From positions 1-64,000 of the forward strand of contig DETD01000001.1 of NCBI GenBank assembly GCA_002362105.1: 64,000 nucleotides of DNA, in the 5' to 3' direction. Under the pieces are notes generated by a model. That model was given only the letters and a program-made list of their open reading frames with translations, did not search any database and had not been told where the DNA came from. How positions within the stretch are numbered: position 1 is the stretch's first letter; the number at the start of each line of letters is the position of its first letter. The translations under genes and the position numbers were made by a program. Of the stretch, positions 19,852 to 29,504 are shown piece by piece. The DNA is from Bacteroidales bacterium UBA3297 (GTDB lineage Bacteria > Bacteroidota > Bacteroidia > Bacteroidales > Paludibacteraceae).

Positions 19852-19886
19852 AATAAAAAGAGGCATGCAAAAATCTGCATGCCTCT
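19852..19886 (-). terminator. Terminator of T9SS cargo paralogue 2
   Basis: A perfect 11-bp stem (19876-19886 with 19859-19869), 6-base loop, then TTTTATTA on the minus strand, 23 bases past the stop codon. Confidence 0.85.
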
Positions 19887-19908
19887 CTTATTAGCTATTT
19901 ATAAAGAA

Positions 19909-21504
19909 TTACTTCTTGATAATCTTAGCAGTTACAACACCGTTAGCAGTGTTACCCTTTACGATGTACAAGCCAGAAGCCAAGTTTGCAACATTAACCT
20001 CGTTACCAACAGCAGAAACGACAACAGCACCAAGTGTGTTCAACACTTCAACGCTTTCAACACCTTCGTTGTTAACAGAAATAACGTCTGTTGCAGGGTT
20101 TGGATAAACAACAGCCTCTTCAACATCAGCCTCTACATTATCAACAGAAGCAGTGTAGCACTCGAACTGTGCAGGATAAACCACTTCCTCGGTAATCTGA
20201 GGAGCAGAAACTGCATCTGAAGTCAAACGGAGGTTGTCTACTACGTATGACAAGAATTCAGGAGTATCGAACACCAAAGCCAAATACTTCTTTGTTGCTG
20301 TATAAGGAATCTTAGCAGAATAAGCCATCCAGATTGAAGACATAGGTTCTTCGGTAAGAAGAGTCAAGTCGCAAGTAGAAGCTTCAATTGCATCATCAAC
20401 AAAAGCATATTTGATTGGCAATACCAAGCTATCGGCAGACTCTGCAAAAACCTCGGTAGTCTGTGAAGAATTCCACTTTGAGAGGAAGTCAACAGTGATA
20501 TTGGTAGTACCCTCCAAACCACAAGTTGGAATCAAAACAAACGAACGGCCATTATTACCTGCTGCAGTACGTTTTCCACTATTAGTTGGGTGAGTGAGCG
20601 CAAGCGCATGAAGAAGTTCCGTATCATAATAACCAGAATTGTCTGAACCTTTATCCTCGAACAAGCGTACTAATGACAAAGAAACCTGTTTTATTGAGAA
20701 ATTCACTCTCGTATCCTGTACAGTATACCAGTTTAACTGGCACTTGAACGGATTTGCAGTAAGTTCAGCAGACACTGCATTTACAGAAGAGTTAGCATAT
20801 TCAGTTACGCCTTCATCGGTAATCACATAATAGTTAATACCGTTAGCTCCAGTAGCATAGTGTGCGCCAAAAGCAGAACCATCAAAGTCTTCATAGAAGA
20901 ACGGCTTGTTGCCTTCGCCCACAAACTTCAAATTCTTGATGTATACAGGCTTTGCATTAGTGATTTCCTCCTCATCAGTCTGACCCAGCTGACGCTGCCA
21001 ACCAAAAACAATTTCCTTTACAGTTTGAATGTTGTTTGGTGTATAAACAAACTGGCGTTCCACATTCCAAGTGTTTGCCTTGGTCTTGTTCTTCACGTTA
21101 AACGTGTTGTCAGAAATAACGCCAGAAAGGGTATAATTACCACCAACAGTATCGGTGTGCAAACCGAAATTGATAACCTCCCACTTGTTAGCACCTGAAT
21201 GTTTAATTGAGTCAACTGCTTCATAATAGTACTCAATTTCAAGCTCCCAGGTACGGTTCAAATCAATACCATTAGCAACATAGAAGCGTGCTTCAGTACA
21301 ATACTTCTGGTGGGTAACAGATACTGCAGCAGAAGCATCAGGCGCAGTAGTTTCCTCTACCTTAGGACCATCTGCAGGATCTTCATATTCAAGGACTTCA
21401 ACGCCATCGACGAACTTACCATCCTTGATTACATAAAACTCATCGGCAGAAGCTGTAAAAGCCAAACCTGCCAAAAGAGCGAAAGAAAGTAAATGTTTCT
21501 TCAT
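19909..21504 (-). CDS. Type A T9SS-exported protein, paralogue 2
   Basis: A 531-residue tandem paralogue of the preceding entry, with the same signal peptide (first about 40 residues identical), the same body and the same C-terminal sorting domain (ending AKIIKK). At the DNA level the copies alternate between identical blocks, such as 21193-21317 versus 19259-19383, and blocks with many silent differences such as the C-terminal domain. This points to duplication with later gene conversion. It lies downstream of the SusC-SusD-SGBP unit on the same strand but is separated from it by a strong terminator. Function unknown; a surface-exposed accessory to the neighbouring uptake system is a reasonable guess only. 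Confidence 0.85.
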   Translation of the reverse strand: MKKHLLSFALLAGLAFTASADEFYVIKDGKFVDGVEVLEYEDPADGPKVEETTAPDASAAVSVTHQKYCTEARFYVANGIDLNRTWELEIEYYYEAVDSIKHSGANKWEVINFGLHTDTVGGNYTLSGVISDNTFNVKNKTKANTWNVERQFVYTPNNIQTVKEIVFGWQRQLGQTDEEEITNAKPVYIKNLKFVGEGNKPFFYEDFDGSAFGAHYATGANGINYYVITDEGVTEYANSSVNAVSAELTANPFKCQLNWYTVQDTRVNFSIKQVSLSLVRLFEDKGSDNSGYYDTELLHALALTHPTNSGKRTAAGNNGRSFVLIPTCGLEGTTNITVDFLSKWNSSQTTEVFAESADSLVLPIKYAFVDDAIEASTCDLTLLTEEPMSSIWMAYSAKIPYTATKKYLALVFDTPEFLSYVVDNLRLTSDAVSAPQITEEVVYPAQFECYTASVDNVEADVEEAVVYPNPATDVISVNNEGVESVEVLNTLGAVVVSAVGNEVNVANLASGLYIVKGNTANGVVTAKIIKK

Positions 21505-21599
21505 GTTTTGTATACTTTTTAATTAATAGATTAGCAATGCTGTAGTTTTCAAGGCACTAAATTACCAAAGATTAATCAATAAAAAAAATTAAAGAGGGG

Positions 21600-21638
21600 T
21601 AAAAAAGAAGCCCGTTGGTAATCCCAACGGGCTTCTTT
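21600..21638 (-). terminator. Terminator of the SusC-SusD-SGBP unit
   Basis: A perfect 15-bp stem (21624-21638 with 21604-21618), 5-base loop, then TTTTTT and ACCCC on the minus strand, 18 bases after the stop of the SGBP gene. Confidence 0.92.
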
Positions 21639-21656
21639 ATATATTCTGCTTACCTA

Positions 21657-23228
21657 TTAGTTAGCAAAAACTGATTTTCTAGGAGCCTCAAAGTAGTGTT
21701 GTTTTGGCACACCCCAACCGAGTTTAGGATAATAAGCACCGTTACCATCGTTAGGAACGATACGGATGTTGTCGATTGAGAAATGAGAGTTCTTATTTTC
21801 AGAGCTTGCATTCTGCGGACCATCATATGGGTTAAAGCTGACAGCAAAAGCACTGAACTTTTCAAACATATCGTCCTCTTTCGTCAAGAAACTTTGGAAT
21901 TTAGAAACGTATGAAGCTCTTGTATTTCCATCACCGAAGAACTGCTTATCTGACTCATTATCAAACTTACCCTCAGTAAAGTTCTGAGCAGAAGTAATGT
22001 AGTTACCATTCTGGAAATTCCAAATAAACTCATCCATTGGAATCTGAACAGTCATCCACTTTCCCTGGTAAGTGCTGAAATTAGCAGCACCTTGCAGTTT
22101 CCAACCTTCTTCAGCTGAGCTCTTGTCCCAATCAATCTTACTCATTTGAAGACCGGCACAATATGGACGAATTTGGTCTGGAGCGTTTTTTACCTCCTGA
22201 GCACCAGTTGCGAAACCAAGAGCTAAACACATCATCTTAGTTGGAGCAGATGCTGGAACACGCACCTCAAACTTAACTAAATAGTTGCTTGCCGAGCTAG
22301 GATTTGCAATGATATCATTTTTAAACGGACCAAATACGGTACGGGTTTCCTCAGACTCTGCATCTGGAGCATATAGGATACCCTCCCAAGAGTCTGCGTC
22401 ACGGAATATACCGCATTTGTTCTTACCAGGAACAGCAGAATAGAGTTGTGGAATTTCATCCAACCAATCTATCGTTTCGCTCACCATCTGATAAGAGCCA
22501 TCAACTTGTTTAGCAATAGCGCCAGTAGCATAAACCACATCAGTATTAGTATCCCAATCAATCAACATATTACGATTGTCACGGAACATGATGTTACAGA
22601 TGCTTTCCTTGCCTTCAGCCGCATTACGGACCTTCAAAAACTGTCGAGGAGCAGCGCCAGCAGGAACCTTCACATACAATTGGCTACCATCGGCAGAAGG
22701 GAGCGTAACATCAGCACCCTGTGCAGTGTAAACCTGGCCATCGATCAAAGTAAAGTCAACCTGCATCTGGTCTCCCACGAAGTTTGAACCACGGAGCATA
22801 AGGGTATCACCGTCGGCAACAAACTCGTTATACATCATATAAACAGTAGGGGTACCAATCACAATGGTCAACTGGTTCATTGCGTAACCGGTAGGGCAAG
22901 CACTGGTAATCAGCGTACCTACACAAGATTTGGTTACAGTTGGAATTTGAAGAATGATGGAGTTTTCGGTACGGTAAGCTGGCTTAATGGCCACTGTTCT
23001 GTCACCGAACTGGATTGAAGTCACATCTCCAAGGTTCTGACCCAAAAGAGCGACATAAGTTCCAGCCTCAACATTACCAGCGATATTCACACCAGCTTCG
23101 GTAAGACTCTCAACGCTTTCAATAACAGGGACGTTACATGCACATCCGCAGTCATTAGAATCGTCACAAGAAGTGAAGGCAGTCAAAGAAGCCAACGCAG
23201 ATGCGACTATTATTGAATACTTTTTCAT
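21657..23228 (-). CDS. Surface glycan-binding lipoprotein (SGBP, IPT/TIG type)
   Basis: A 523-residue lipoprotein with lipidated Cys21 (LTAFTSC) followed by an acidic surface-export-like stretch (DDSNDCGCAC). The N-terminal half has IPT/TIG-like Ig domains (GTYVALLGQNLGDVTSIQFG and DGDTLMLRGSNFVGDQMQVDF). The C-terminal half matches the SGBP-B type binding domain, with MLIDWDTNTD, WEGILY and SHFSIDNIRIVPN. The family sits on the cell surface and holds polysaccharide for the SusCD transporter. It is third in the unit, 14 bases after susD. Aromatic residues are plentiful, but the glycan cannot be predicted from sequence. Confidence 0.83.
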   Translation of the reverse strand: MKKYSIIVASALASLTAFTSCDDSNDCGCACNVPVIESVESLTEAGVNIAGNVEAGTYVALLGQNLGDVTSIQFGDRTVAIKPAYRTENSIILQIPTVTKSCVGTLITSACPTGYAMNQLTIVIGTPTVYMMYNEFVADGDTLMLRGSNFVGDQMQVDFTLIDGQVYTAQGADVTLPSADGSQLYVKVPAGAAPRQFLKVRNAAEGKESICNIMFRDNRNMLIDWDTNTDVVYATGAIAKQVDGSYQMVSETIDWLDEIPQLYSAVPGKNKCGIFRDADSWEGILYAPDAESEETRTVFGPFKNDIIANPSSASNYLVKFEVRVPASAPTKMMCLALGFATGAQEVKNAPDQIRPYCAGLQMSKIDWDKSSAEEGWKLQGAANFSTYQGKWMTVQIPMDEFIWNFQNGNYITSAQNFTEGKFDNESDKQFFGDGNTRASYVSKFQSFLTKEDDMFEKFSAFAVSFNPYDGPQNASSENKNSHFSIDNIRIVPNDGNGAYYPKLGWGVPKQHYFEAPRKSVFAN

Positions 23229-23242
23229 ATTTGTCTTAAAAA

Positions 23243-25159
23243 TTAATAAGAATAAGTGCCGTTCTTGATAGAAGCAACATCATGATTAATAGCCTGGTTA
23301 CTACCAGAATTCTGAATCTTAGCTGGGATAGGGAAGAACCATGCAACATTAGAGTAATCCAATTCTGTTTCTGCAGGTTGAGAAGGATCAATCATATTGA
23401 TTTCCTTGTTACGCTGCAAATCTGAAATACCCTTAACATAGTCTTCAACACCATAAGCCTGAGCATAAGTAGCAGCACGGTCTTCATGTTCCAAGAACTC
23501 GTTACCCGCAAATGAATTACGATAGTAAATACGCTTCAAATCCAACCAGTTCTGACATTCTAGAGCGAACTCATGGCGACGTTCCTCCAACAAGTCGTAA
23601 GTATCGCTGTAAGTGGTATAAGAAGGGAAGGTCTTACCATCATCACCAGAATAAGTAACCTGTGTAGGAACTGCAGGATCGGTGTTATACAAAGCGATTG
23701 GCTGAGTATAAGGAGCCAAACCAGCACGTTTACGAATTACGTTGATATCAGCCAAACCAGCAGTAGTTGGAGTTGACACCTCTGCAGGAGCAGTAGCAAG
23801 AGCCATTGCAGCCTCAGCACGCATCAAATACAGATCTGCAGTACGCAACCATGCAAATGAGAGCGGAGCCGAGAACTTGTTCTGTAAGTGTACACCATAA
23901 ACGAACTTACGGCAAGCGTTCAAGCAAGGAGACAATGGTTCAGAACCATAAGGAGAGATCACATTACCCTTCTTGTCTGCAAACGTCTTGCTAGGGTTGT
24001 AGAAGTACACATAGTCGTTATCCTGATACATTTTGTAAACAGGAGTACGACCCTTTGTTGGATTTGAAGGATCAAGAGAACCAGTAGCAGGCATATCTGT
24101 AGCCTGGTCAGTATAGTAGCAACATGCCTTCTTACGGATATCACCAGCTTCAAAAGACTTGAACAAGTTAACAGTCAAACCTTTTTCACCACCATAGTAG
24201 TCTTCTGCCTGAGTCATGTAACATGAACGAGCGAAGTTCTGCTGACGACAAGAGCCTGCACCATAAGGACCATCTTCAAAATAAAGGCTGAAGAGATTTT
24301 CCTGATTATACTGCTTTGGCCAGAACAAGTTTTCGTAGTCGTTCATTTCCAAGTAAGCACCTTCCAAAGCCATAGTAGCATACTGGTATGCCATAGTATT
24401 GTACTCTGCATATGTTTTGTCTGCATAGAATGGATGAGCTGCGGCAGCACCAGTAGGGTCATTGGTAGAAGCAGCACCCATTGTCAGGTACAATTTAGCC
24501 AACATACCGTAAGCAGCCTTGCTAGAAGGGCGTTCCTTGAAGTCTCCCCACTTTTCTGCAGGCAACAAGGTGCTAGCTGCGGCGAAGTCCTTTTCTGCTT
24601 GAGCATACAAGCATGCACGGTCTGACTTAGGAACACTAAATGTATTATCTGAAGTGATAACATTTTCGTTATTAGTTACGATGTAAGTTTCACCCCAATA
24701 CTCAGTCAAAAGGAAGTAGCACAAGCCACGGAATAGGTAAGCCTCACCCTTCGCCTTTTTAATAGCATCAGCAGAAACGCCAGCGCTACACTGACTTTCA
24801 AGATTGTTAATAATCATGTTACAACGGCTGATCACACCATAAAGAGCTTCAAAGCCGTTCAACAAGTGAGCATTAGCAGCACCAAAGTTCAAGAAGAAGA
24901 AAGAACCTTCGTCGCTATAGTTATGGTAAACATTACCAACAGTCAACTCGTTAGCACACCAAGAGAATTTTGCCTCATAGTTGGTCCAAGAATAAGGACC
25001 ATAGAGAGACGAGTAAGTGTATGCTCTCAAGTTAGCGTCACTAGTAAGATACTGGTCGATAGTGACTGTGTCCATCGAATCCTTTTCCAAGAGGTCGTCA
25101 CAAGAACTCATGGTAAGAGAAGCGAGAACTGCAAGTGGAATTAACTTGAATTGCTTCAT
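23243..25159 (-). CDS. SusD/RagB-family nutrient-binding outer membrane lipoprotein
   Basis: A 638-residue SusD family lipoprotein with lipidated Cys20 (LTMSSC) and an acidic DDLLEKDSMD tail behind it. The N-terminal TPR-rich SusD domain has AYLFRGLCYFLLTEYWGETYIV. The C-terminal RagB/SusD part has FAWLRTADLYLMRAEAAMA, INVIRKRAGLAPY and LLEERRHEFALECQNWLDLKR. It forms the lid of the SusC barrel and captures substrate. It lies 30 bases after susC. Substrate unknown, as no degradative enzyme is adjacent. Confidence 0.95.
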   Translation of the reverse strand: MKQFKLIPLAVLASLTMSSCDDLLEKDSMDTVTIDQYLTSDANLRAYTYSSLYGPYSWTNYEAKFSWCANELTVGNVYHNYSDEGSFFFLNFGAANAHLLNGFEALYGVISRCNMIINNLESQCSAGVSADAIKKAKGEAYLFRGLCYFLLTEYWGETYIVTNNENVITSDNTFSVPKSDRACLYAQAEKDFAAASTLLPAEKWGDFKERPSSKAAYGMLAKLYLTMGAASTNDPTGAAAAHPFYADKTYAEYNTMAYQYATMALEGAYLEMNDYENLFWPKQYNQENLFSLYFEDGPYGAGSCRQQNFARSCYMTQAEDYYGGEKGLTVNLFKSFEAGDIRKKACCYYTDQATDMPATGSLDPSNPTKGRTPVYKMYQDNDYVYFYNPSKTFADKKGNVISPYGSEPLSPCLNACRKFVYGVHLQNKFSAPLSFAWLRTADLYLMRAEAAMALATAPAEVSTPTTAGLADINVIRKRAGLAPYTQPIALYNTDPAVPTQVTYSGDDGKTFPSYTTYSDTYDLLEERRHEFALECQNWLDLKRIYYRNSFAGNEFLEHEDRAATYAQAYGVEDYVKGISDLQRNKEINMIDPSQPAETELDYSNVAWFFPIPAKIQNSGSNQAINHDVASIKNGTYSY

Positions 25160-25189
25160 ATTATTATTTTCCTTTTTATTTTTCTGTTA

Positions 25190-28100
25190 TTAGAAGTTGA
25201 AACCTAAACCAACATTATAAACGCGCGGAGAAGGGTAACGACCTTCGTCTACACCCTGACGGAGTGCAGAACCTGGGTTTTCAGGGTCATAACCAGTATA
25301 TCCGGTGAACGTATAAACGTTAGAAATACCAGCGCTGACATGCAAATTATCGACCTTGATCTTCTGGCAGTATTTAGAAGGCAAATTGTAAGTAACACCA
25401 ATGTTCTGGATCTTCAAATATGAACCATCCTCAACATAACGGTCAGAAGTCGCCTTTGCGTTATCGTTAGCATCGTTGGTGTACTCAGAACGAGGCATTG
25501 AAGTACCAGGGTTAGCCACATACTCGCCCGCATCGTTCTTAACAATCTGCGCATAGTTCAAACAATCTGCAGACTGGTTCACCCAACGGTCGTTCTGTGC
25601 CTCCAATTTCTGACGAATCAAGTTGTAAACATCGTTACCCTGAGAGCCGGCCAACTGTACGTTGATAGACCAAGGACCCCAAGAAACATTTGTTCCGAAA
25701 CCATAAGTGAAGTCTGGGTTAGGGTCACCAATGAATGACATTTCCTTTTCATATTTAACGTCACCTACGTTAGCAGAACGGCCAGTAGTCTTCTTATACT
25801 CTTCCAGTTCAGCAGTATTCTGGATGATGCCATTGGTCTTGTAACCATAGAAGCGACCAGGAGCTTCACCCTTAACCGATTTGTTGATTACGATATCGGT
25901 AGCGAACATACGGTAGCCACCTCTTGCAGAAGCACGGTCATAGAGTGCATCGGTAGAAGAACCGAGATCAAGCACTTCATTGTTAACCTTAGAGAAGGTG
26001 ATATCCATATCCCACTGGAACGGAGCGTGCAAGAATGAGTCTACAACATTAACAGAGTGCAATGTCACATCAAAACCTACGTTCTGAATAGAACCTGCAT
26101 TCACATAAGCAGTATTCACGTAAGTCCAACCGCCATCGCTTGGAGCCAACCAACCTGGGAGTTCTGGTTTAAGCAACAAGTCAACGTTCTTCTTATAGAA
26201 ACCATCGACAGTCAAGTCAATGCGGTTCCACAAGCTCAAGTTCACACCAACGTTGAACTGTTTGTTGGTTTCCCACTTAAGGTTAGTGTTGGTGTAGTTG
26301 TAAGCGTGATACAAGTCGTAAGCAGTATTATTTGCGTTCCACTTAGCCATATATGAGATATGACCTGGCTCACAGTTTGAGTTACCAGTTTCACCATAAC
26401 CGAGACGGAGTTTCAAGTCGGTAATAGTGTTCTTGAGTTTATCGTTTTCTGCGATAAATTCTTCGCTACTAGCACGCCAAGCCAAACCAACTGAAGGGAA
26501 GAAACCCCATCTGTTGCCATCGGCGAAGTTAGAGCTACCGTCGTAACGACCAGTTGCCACAAAATTATAGCGACCAAGGTAGTCGTAGCTAACACGACCA
26601 AAGAAAGAGGCCATAGAGCCGTGACCCTGATAGAAGCCTGTCAAGTACACGTCAGAAGCCATATTCATAGTAGTAATAGCGTCCTGAGAGAAGCCCTTGC
26701 CCTGTAATTTCTGGCCCTTCCAATTATAGTAGTTAGCTTCTGCACCAGCCATCAAACCGATGTTGTGCTTCTTTGCAAACTTGTGGTTATAGTTAGCATA
26801 TGAGCTGAAGCGAACCGAATTGTTAGAATACTGACCCTGATCGAGAGTAGCTTGGTCAGAACTCTTCTTCAAAGTTCCGTAGTCATAAGCAGGTTGGTTG
26901 TAGCTATCGCTGGCAGTAGTCAAGTCGATACCGAATTCGTTACGCCATGTAATGTCTTTAAACAATTTGAATTCCAAGAATGTAGAACCCAAAACATTCA
27001 ACTCTTCACGTTCAAGAGGAGACTGTTTCAACTGTGCAATAGGGTTCATCTTCACACCGAGGTCGGTTTCAGGACCTGAAACGGTACCGTCCAAGTTGTA
27101 AGGTGAGTCAGAAGGCAACTGCAACAAAGTCTGAACTATGATGTTTTCGTCAGTTTCCTTAAATGAAGTTACAGAAGTACCATTGTCGTTTGGATCAATG
27201 ATGTTAGCAATCTTGGTAGATTTTTGGCGAGCAACGCCCATATTCATACCAGCGCGCAACCAATCCTTCACCTGAGATTCAACCGACATACGGCCGTTAA
27301 TACGTTCGTAGTTAGATGTGATGATGATACCTTCCTGGTTGGTGTAACCGAGGGAAATATTGTACTGAGTCTTTGCATCACCACCATTTACTGACAACTG
27401 GTGACCATGACCGATAGCAGTTTGGAAGAGTTCGTCCTGCCAATCGGTACCCTTACCCAGAAGAGAAGGGTTAGCAAGATAAGCATCTGGAGTGTTCTGA
27501 CGGTCTTGGATAATTTGAGAACCATTCAAATAAGTAGCATATTCCTGCAAGTTCATCATCTTGATACGGTTGGTGAACTCAGATACAGAGAAGCTACCAT
27601 CATATGAGATCTTAGCCTGACCTTTAGAACCCTTCTTAGTGGTAATGACAATGACACCATTAGAAGCACGCGCACCATAGATAGCGGTTGCAGAAGCATC
27701 CTTCAAGACTTCCATTGACTCGATGTCGGCTGGGTTGATAGATGCAATTGGGTTTGAACTTGCGCTCTTGTCGCCATTACCGCCCAACGGCATACCATCT
27801 ACGACATACAACGGAGCACCCGAACCATTCAATGTAGAAGTACCATGGATTGAGATCTTAGCAGGTGCACCTGGCTGACCAGAAGTAGTAGATGCCTGCA
27901 CACCTGATACACGACCCTGCAGTGCATTGTCGACAGACGTGCCACCTGCACTTTTCAAGGTCTCAGTACCCAAGGTAGAAGAAGAACCGATAACACCAGC
28001 TTTTACACCGTATACGGTACCCTTAACCTCGAATACATCAAGGTCTATAGAGCCATCATTCGTAGCAGAGCCAAGAACGATTTTCTTCAGTTTGGCTGAA

Positions 28101-28342
28101 GTAACCTTTACCTCCTTAGGATCGTAACCCAAGAACTCGATGACCAAAATCTGGCCCTGACTGGCTTCGATAGTAAAGTCACCATTGTCATCGGTCTCGA
28201 CACCTTCGTCGGTACCTTTGATCATAACGCTGGCACCTGGAAGGGCTCCGGACTCGTCCGTAACCTTACCTGTTACCTTCATTGCCATGGAGGCAGAAGT
28301 GGCAGCGCAAAACAATGATAATGATAATAGAACTTTTCTCAT
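25190..28342 (-). CDS. SusC/RagA-family TonB-linked outer membrane transporter
   Basis: A 1050-residue TonB-dependent transporter, standard length. A signal peptide (LSLFCAATSASMA) is followed by a carboxypeptidase-regulatory-like domain at residues about 22-95 (VTGKVTDESGALPGASVMIKG). The plug domain has LQGRVSGVQ, PLYVVDGMPL and the family signature MEVLKDASATAIYGARASNG. The rest is the 22-strand barrel, ending GLGFNF. It pairs with the SusD gene 30 bases downstream. No sigma/anti-sigma or hybrid two-component regulator is adjacent, so regulation cannot be stated. The substrate is probably a glycan or glycan-like oligomer by family. Confidence 0.96.
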   Translation of the reverse strand: MRKVLLSLSLFCAATSASMAMKVTGKVTDESGALPGASVMIKGTDEGVETDDNGDFTIEASQGQILVIEFLGYDPKEVKVTSAKLKKIVLGSATNDGSIDLDVFEVKGTVYGVKAGVIGSSSTLGTETLKSAGGTSVDNALQGRVSGVQASTTSGQPGAPAKISIHGTSTLNGSGAPLYVVDGMPLGGNGDKSASSNPIASINPADIESMEVLKDASATAIYGARASNGVIVITTKKGSKGQAKISYDGSFSVSEFTNRIKMMNLQEYATYLNGSQIIQDRQNTPDAYLANPSLLGKGTDWQDELFQTAIGHGHQLSVNGGDAKTQYNISLGYTNQEGIIITSNYERINGRMSVESQVKDWLRAGMNMGVARQKSTKIANIIDPNDNGTSVTSFKETDENIIVQTLLQLPSDSPYNLDGTVSGPETDLGVKMNPIAQLKQSPLEREELNVLGSTFLEFKLFKDITWRNEFGIDLTTASDSYNQPAYDYGTLKKSSDQATLDQGQYSNNSVRFSSYANYNHKFAKKHNIGLMAGAEANYYNWKGQKLQGKGFSQDAITTMNMASDVYLTGFYQGHGSMASFFGRVSYDYLGRYNFVATGRYDGSSNFADGNRWGFFPSVGLAWRASSEEFIAENDKLKNTITDLKLRLGYGETGNSNCEPGHISYMAKWNANNTAYDLYHAYNYTNTNLKWETNKQFNVGVNLSLWNRIDLTVDGFYKKNVDLLLKPELPGWLAPSDGGWTYVNTAYVNAGSIQNVGFDVTLHSVNVVDSFLHAPFQWDMDITFSKVNNEVLDLGSSTDALYDRASARGGYRMFATDIVINKSVKGEAPGRFYGYKTNGIIQNTAELEEYKKTTGRSANVGDVKYEKEMSFIGDPNPDFTYGFGTNVSWGPWSINVQLAGSQGNDVYNLIRQKLEAQNDRWVNQSADCLNYAQIVKNDAGEYVANPGTSMPRSEYTNDANDNAKATSDRYVEDGSYLKIQNIGVTYNLPSKYCQKIKVDNLHVSAGISNVYTFTGYTGYDPENPGSALRQGVDEGRYPSPRVYNVGLGFNF

Positions 28343-28402
28343 TACTAAATGTTTGTGATTATTGTTAATAATTTTATGATATTTATTTGCGAAAAATTAT
28401 GG

Positions 28403-28410
28403 CAAATATA
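28403..28410 (-). promoter_or_regulatory. Putative -7 promoter motif for the susC unit
   Basis: Minus strand TATATTTG, exact TAnnTTTG, 60 bases before the susC ATG. No good -33 element was seen. Confidence 0.5.
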
Positions 28411-28559
28411 AACGATTTGCTGAATAAAATTGTATAAGTGTGCAAGATTATTTTGCCAAAATACTCCAATCCGCTTGTTATAAGCTCAATTTCACAGAAG
28501 AAAATCCATGTTTCGCATTAAACTAAAAAATCCTACCTGATTTTTGCCAAATAAATGTT

Positions 28560-28567
28560 TACATTTG
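28560..28567 (+). promoter_or_regulatory. -7 promoter motif for the surface lipoprotein-priA unit
   Basis: TACATTTG, exact TAnnTTTG, ending 4 bases before ATG 28572. Transcription would start at about that ATG, which favours either leaderless translation from 28572 or use of the in-frame ATG at 28581. Confidence 0.5.
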
Positions 28568-28571
28568 TAGC

Positions 28572-29489
28572 ATGATAAAAATGTACAAGTACACCGCCGC
28601 CATACTACTGCTACTTAGTGCATGCAGTGACGAAAACGAAGAGGCTGGAAGTCTCTACCCAGACCAGCATCAAGCAAAGACATTTTCAGAATACGCAGCC
28701 ACACTATTCCAATACGAATACGGCCCCGGGCAGCACATCGAACTGCTCAAAAAGTGTCCACCAGACAGCATTATCGGGAACAACAGGAACACCATCTTGC
28801 TAGGAGGTTGGGGAGGACACATTGTTGTGGGTTTCGACCATGATGTAGAAAACAGCGAAGGAGCCGACCTTATTGTTTTTTGCAAGGCTTCGGTCTCGCC
28901 CGAACCCGGCGTCGTCTACGTGATGGACGACAAGAATGGAAACGGTCTGCCCGACGACACCTGGTACGAGATTAAAGGCAGCGAAACGGGGAAAGAAGGC
29001 TACATTCGGAACTACCAAGTTACTTATTACCGTCCTTCCACCGACACAAGCAACGTAACCTGGGAAGACAATGCCGGAAAAACAGGCGAACTCCCCTACT
29101 CTTCGTCTTGGTGGTGGCACACCGACAAAGATTCTGTACACTACAAAGGAGTCAGACTTCCCGACGCGTACTTCAACACTCCGCAAGCCAACGGCCAACA
29201 GTATTGGGCAGTGAAACAGCACCTGTTTGCTTACGGTTATGCCGAAAACGGGACGGCTCCCGACCGAACCGAAGAAAATGGCTTTCTCGCCAAAGATTAT
29301 GACCCAGCCCTTAAGGGCAACCGCATTGAGTTAGACAGCGCCATCGACAACCAAGGTGCGCCAGTCGATCTACCAAGCATCCGCTTTGTGAAAGTGCAGA
29401 CAGGTGTTTTCCAACAGGCAGGCTGGCTAGGCGAAATATCGACAGAAATTAACGGCGTTGCCGACCTCCACCTCCTAACCAAGGAATAA
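28572..29489 (+). CDS. Exported lipoprotein of a Bacteroidota cell-surface protein family
   Basis: A 305-residue lipoprotein with signal ending LLLLSAC (Cys18 counting from ATG 28572). It carries a block I associate with Bacteroidota cell-surface proteins often found near vitamin B12 or iron uptake loci: GGWGGHIVVGFDHDVEN, then an acidic DDKNGNGLPDDTWYEIKGSE stretch that resembles a calcium-binding loop, and a C-terminal FVKVQTGVF...GEIST strand region. No activity is assigned. ATG 28581 is an alternative start, three codons later, given the promoter position. It lies 15 bases upstream of priA on the same strand, so they may be co-transcribed although functionally unrelated. Confidence 0.72.
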   Translation: MIKMYKYTAAILLLLSACSDENEEAGSLYPDQHQAKTFSEYAATLFQYEYGPGQHIELLKKCPPDSIIGNNRNTILLGGWGGHIVVGFDHDVENSEGADLIVFCKASVSPEPGVVYVMDDKNGNGLPDDTWYEIKGSETGKEGYIRNYQVTYYRPSTDTSNVTWEDNAGKTGELPYSSSWWWHTDKDSVHYKGVRLPDAYFNTPQANGQQYWAVKQHLFAYGYAENGTAPDRTEENGFLAKDYDPALKGNRIELDSAIDNQGAPVDLPSIRFVKVQTGVFQQAGWLGEISTEINGVADLHLLTKE

Positions 29490-29504
29490 ACCCCAGAAAC
29501 GCTT

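Larger units (their letters stand above)
19571..19908. other. Spacer between the two T9SS cargo paralogues, with two minus-strand hairpins
   Basis: 338 bases with no open frame of note. It contains two hairpins followed by T tracts on the minus strand, listed separately, and about 110 bases between them with no recognised feature. Upstream of paralogue 1 there is a TTTG-containing motif with a 3-base instead of 2-base gap (TAnnnTTTG), and a similar one is seen upstream of paralogue 2. Confidence 0.55.
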
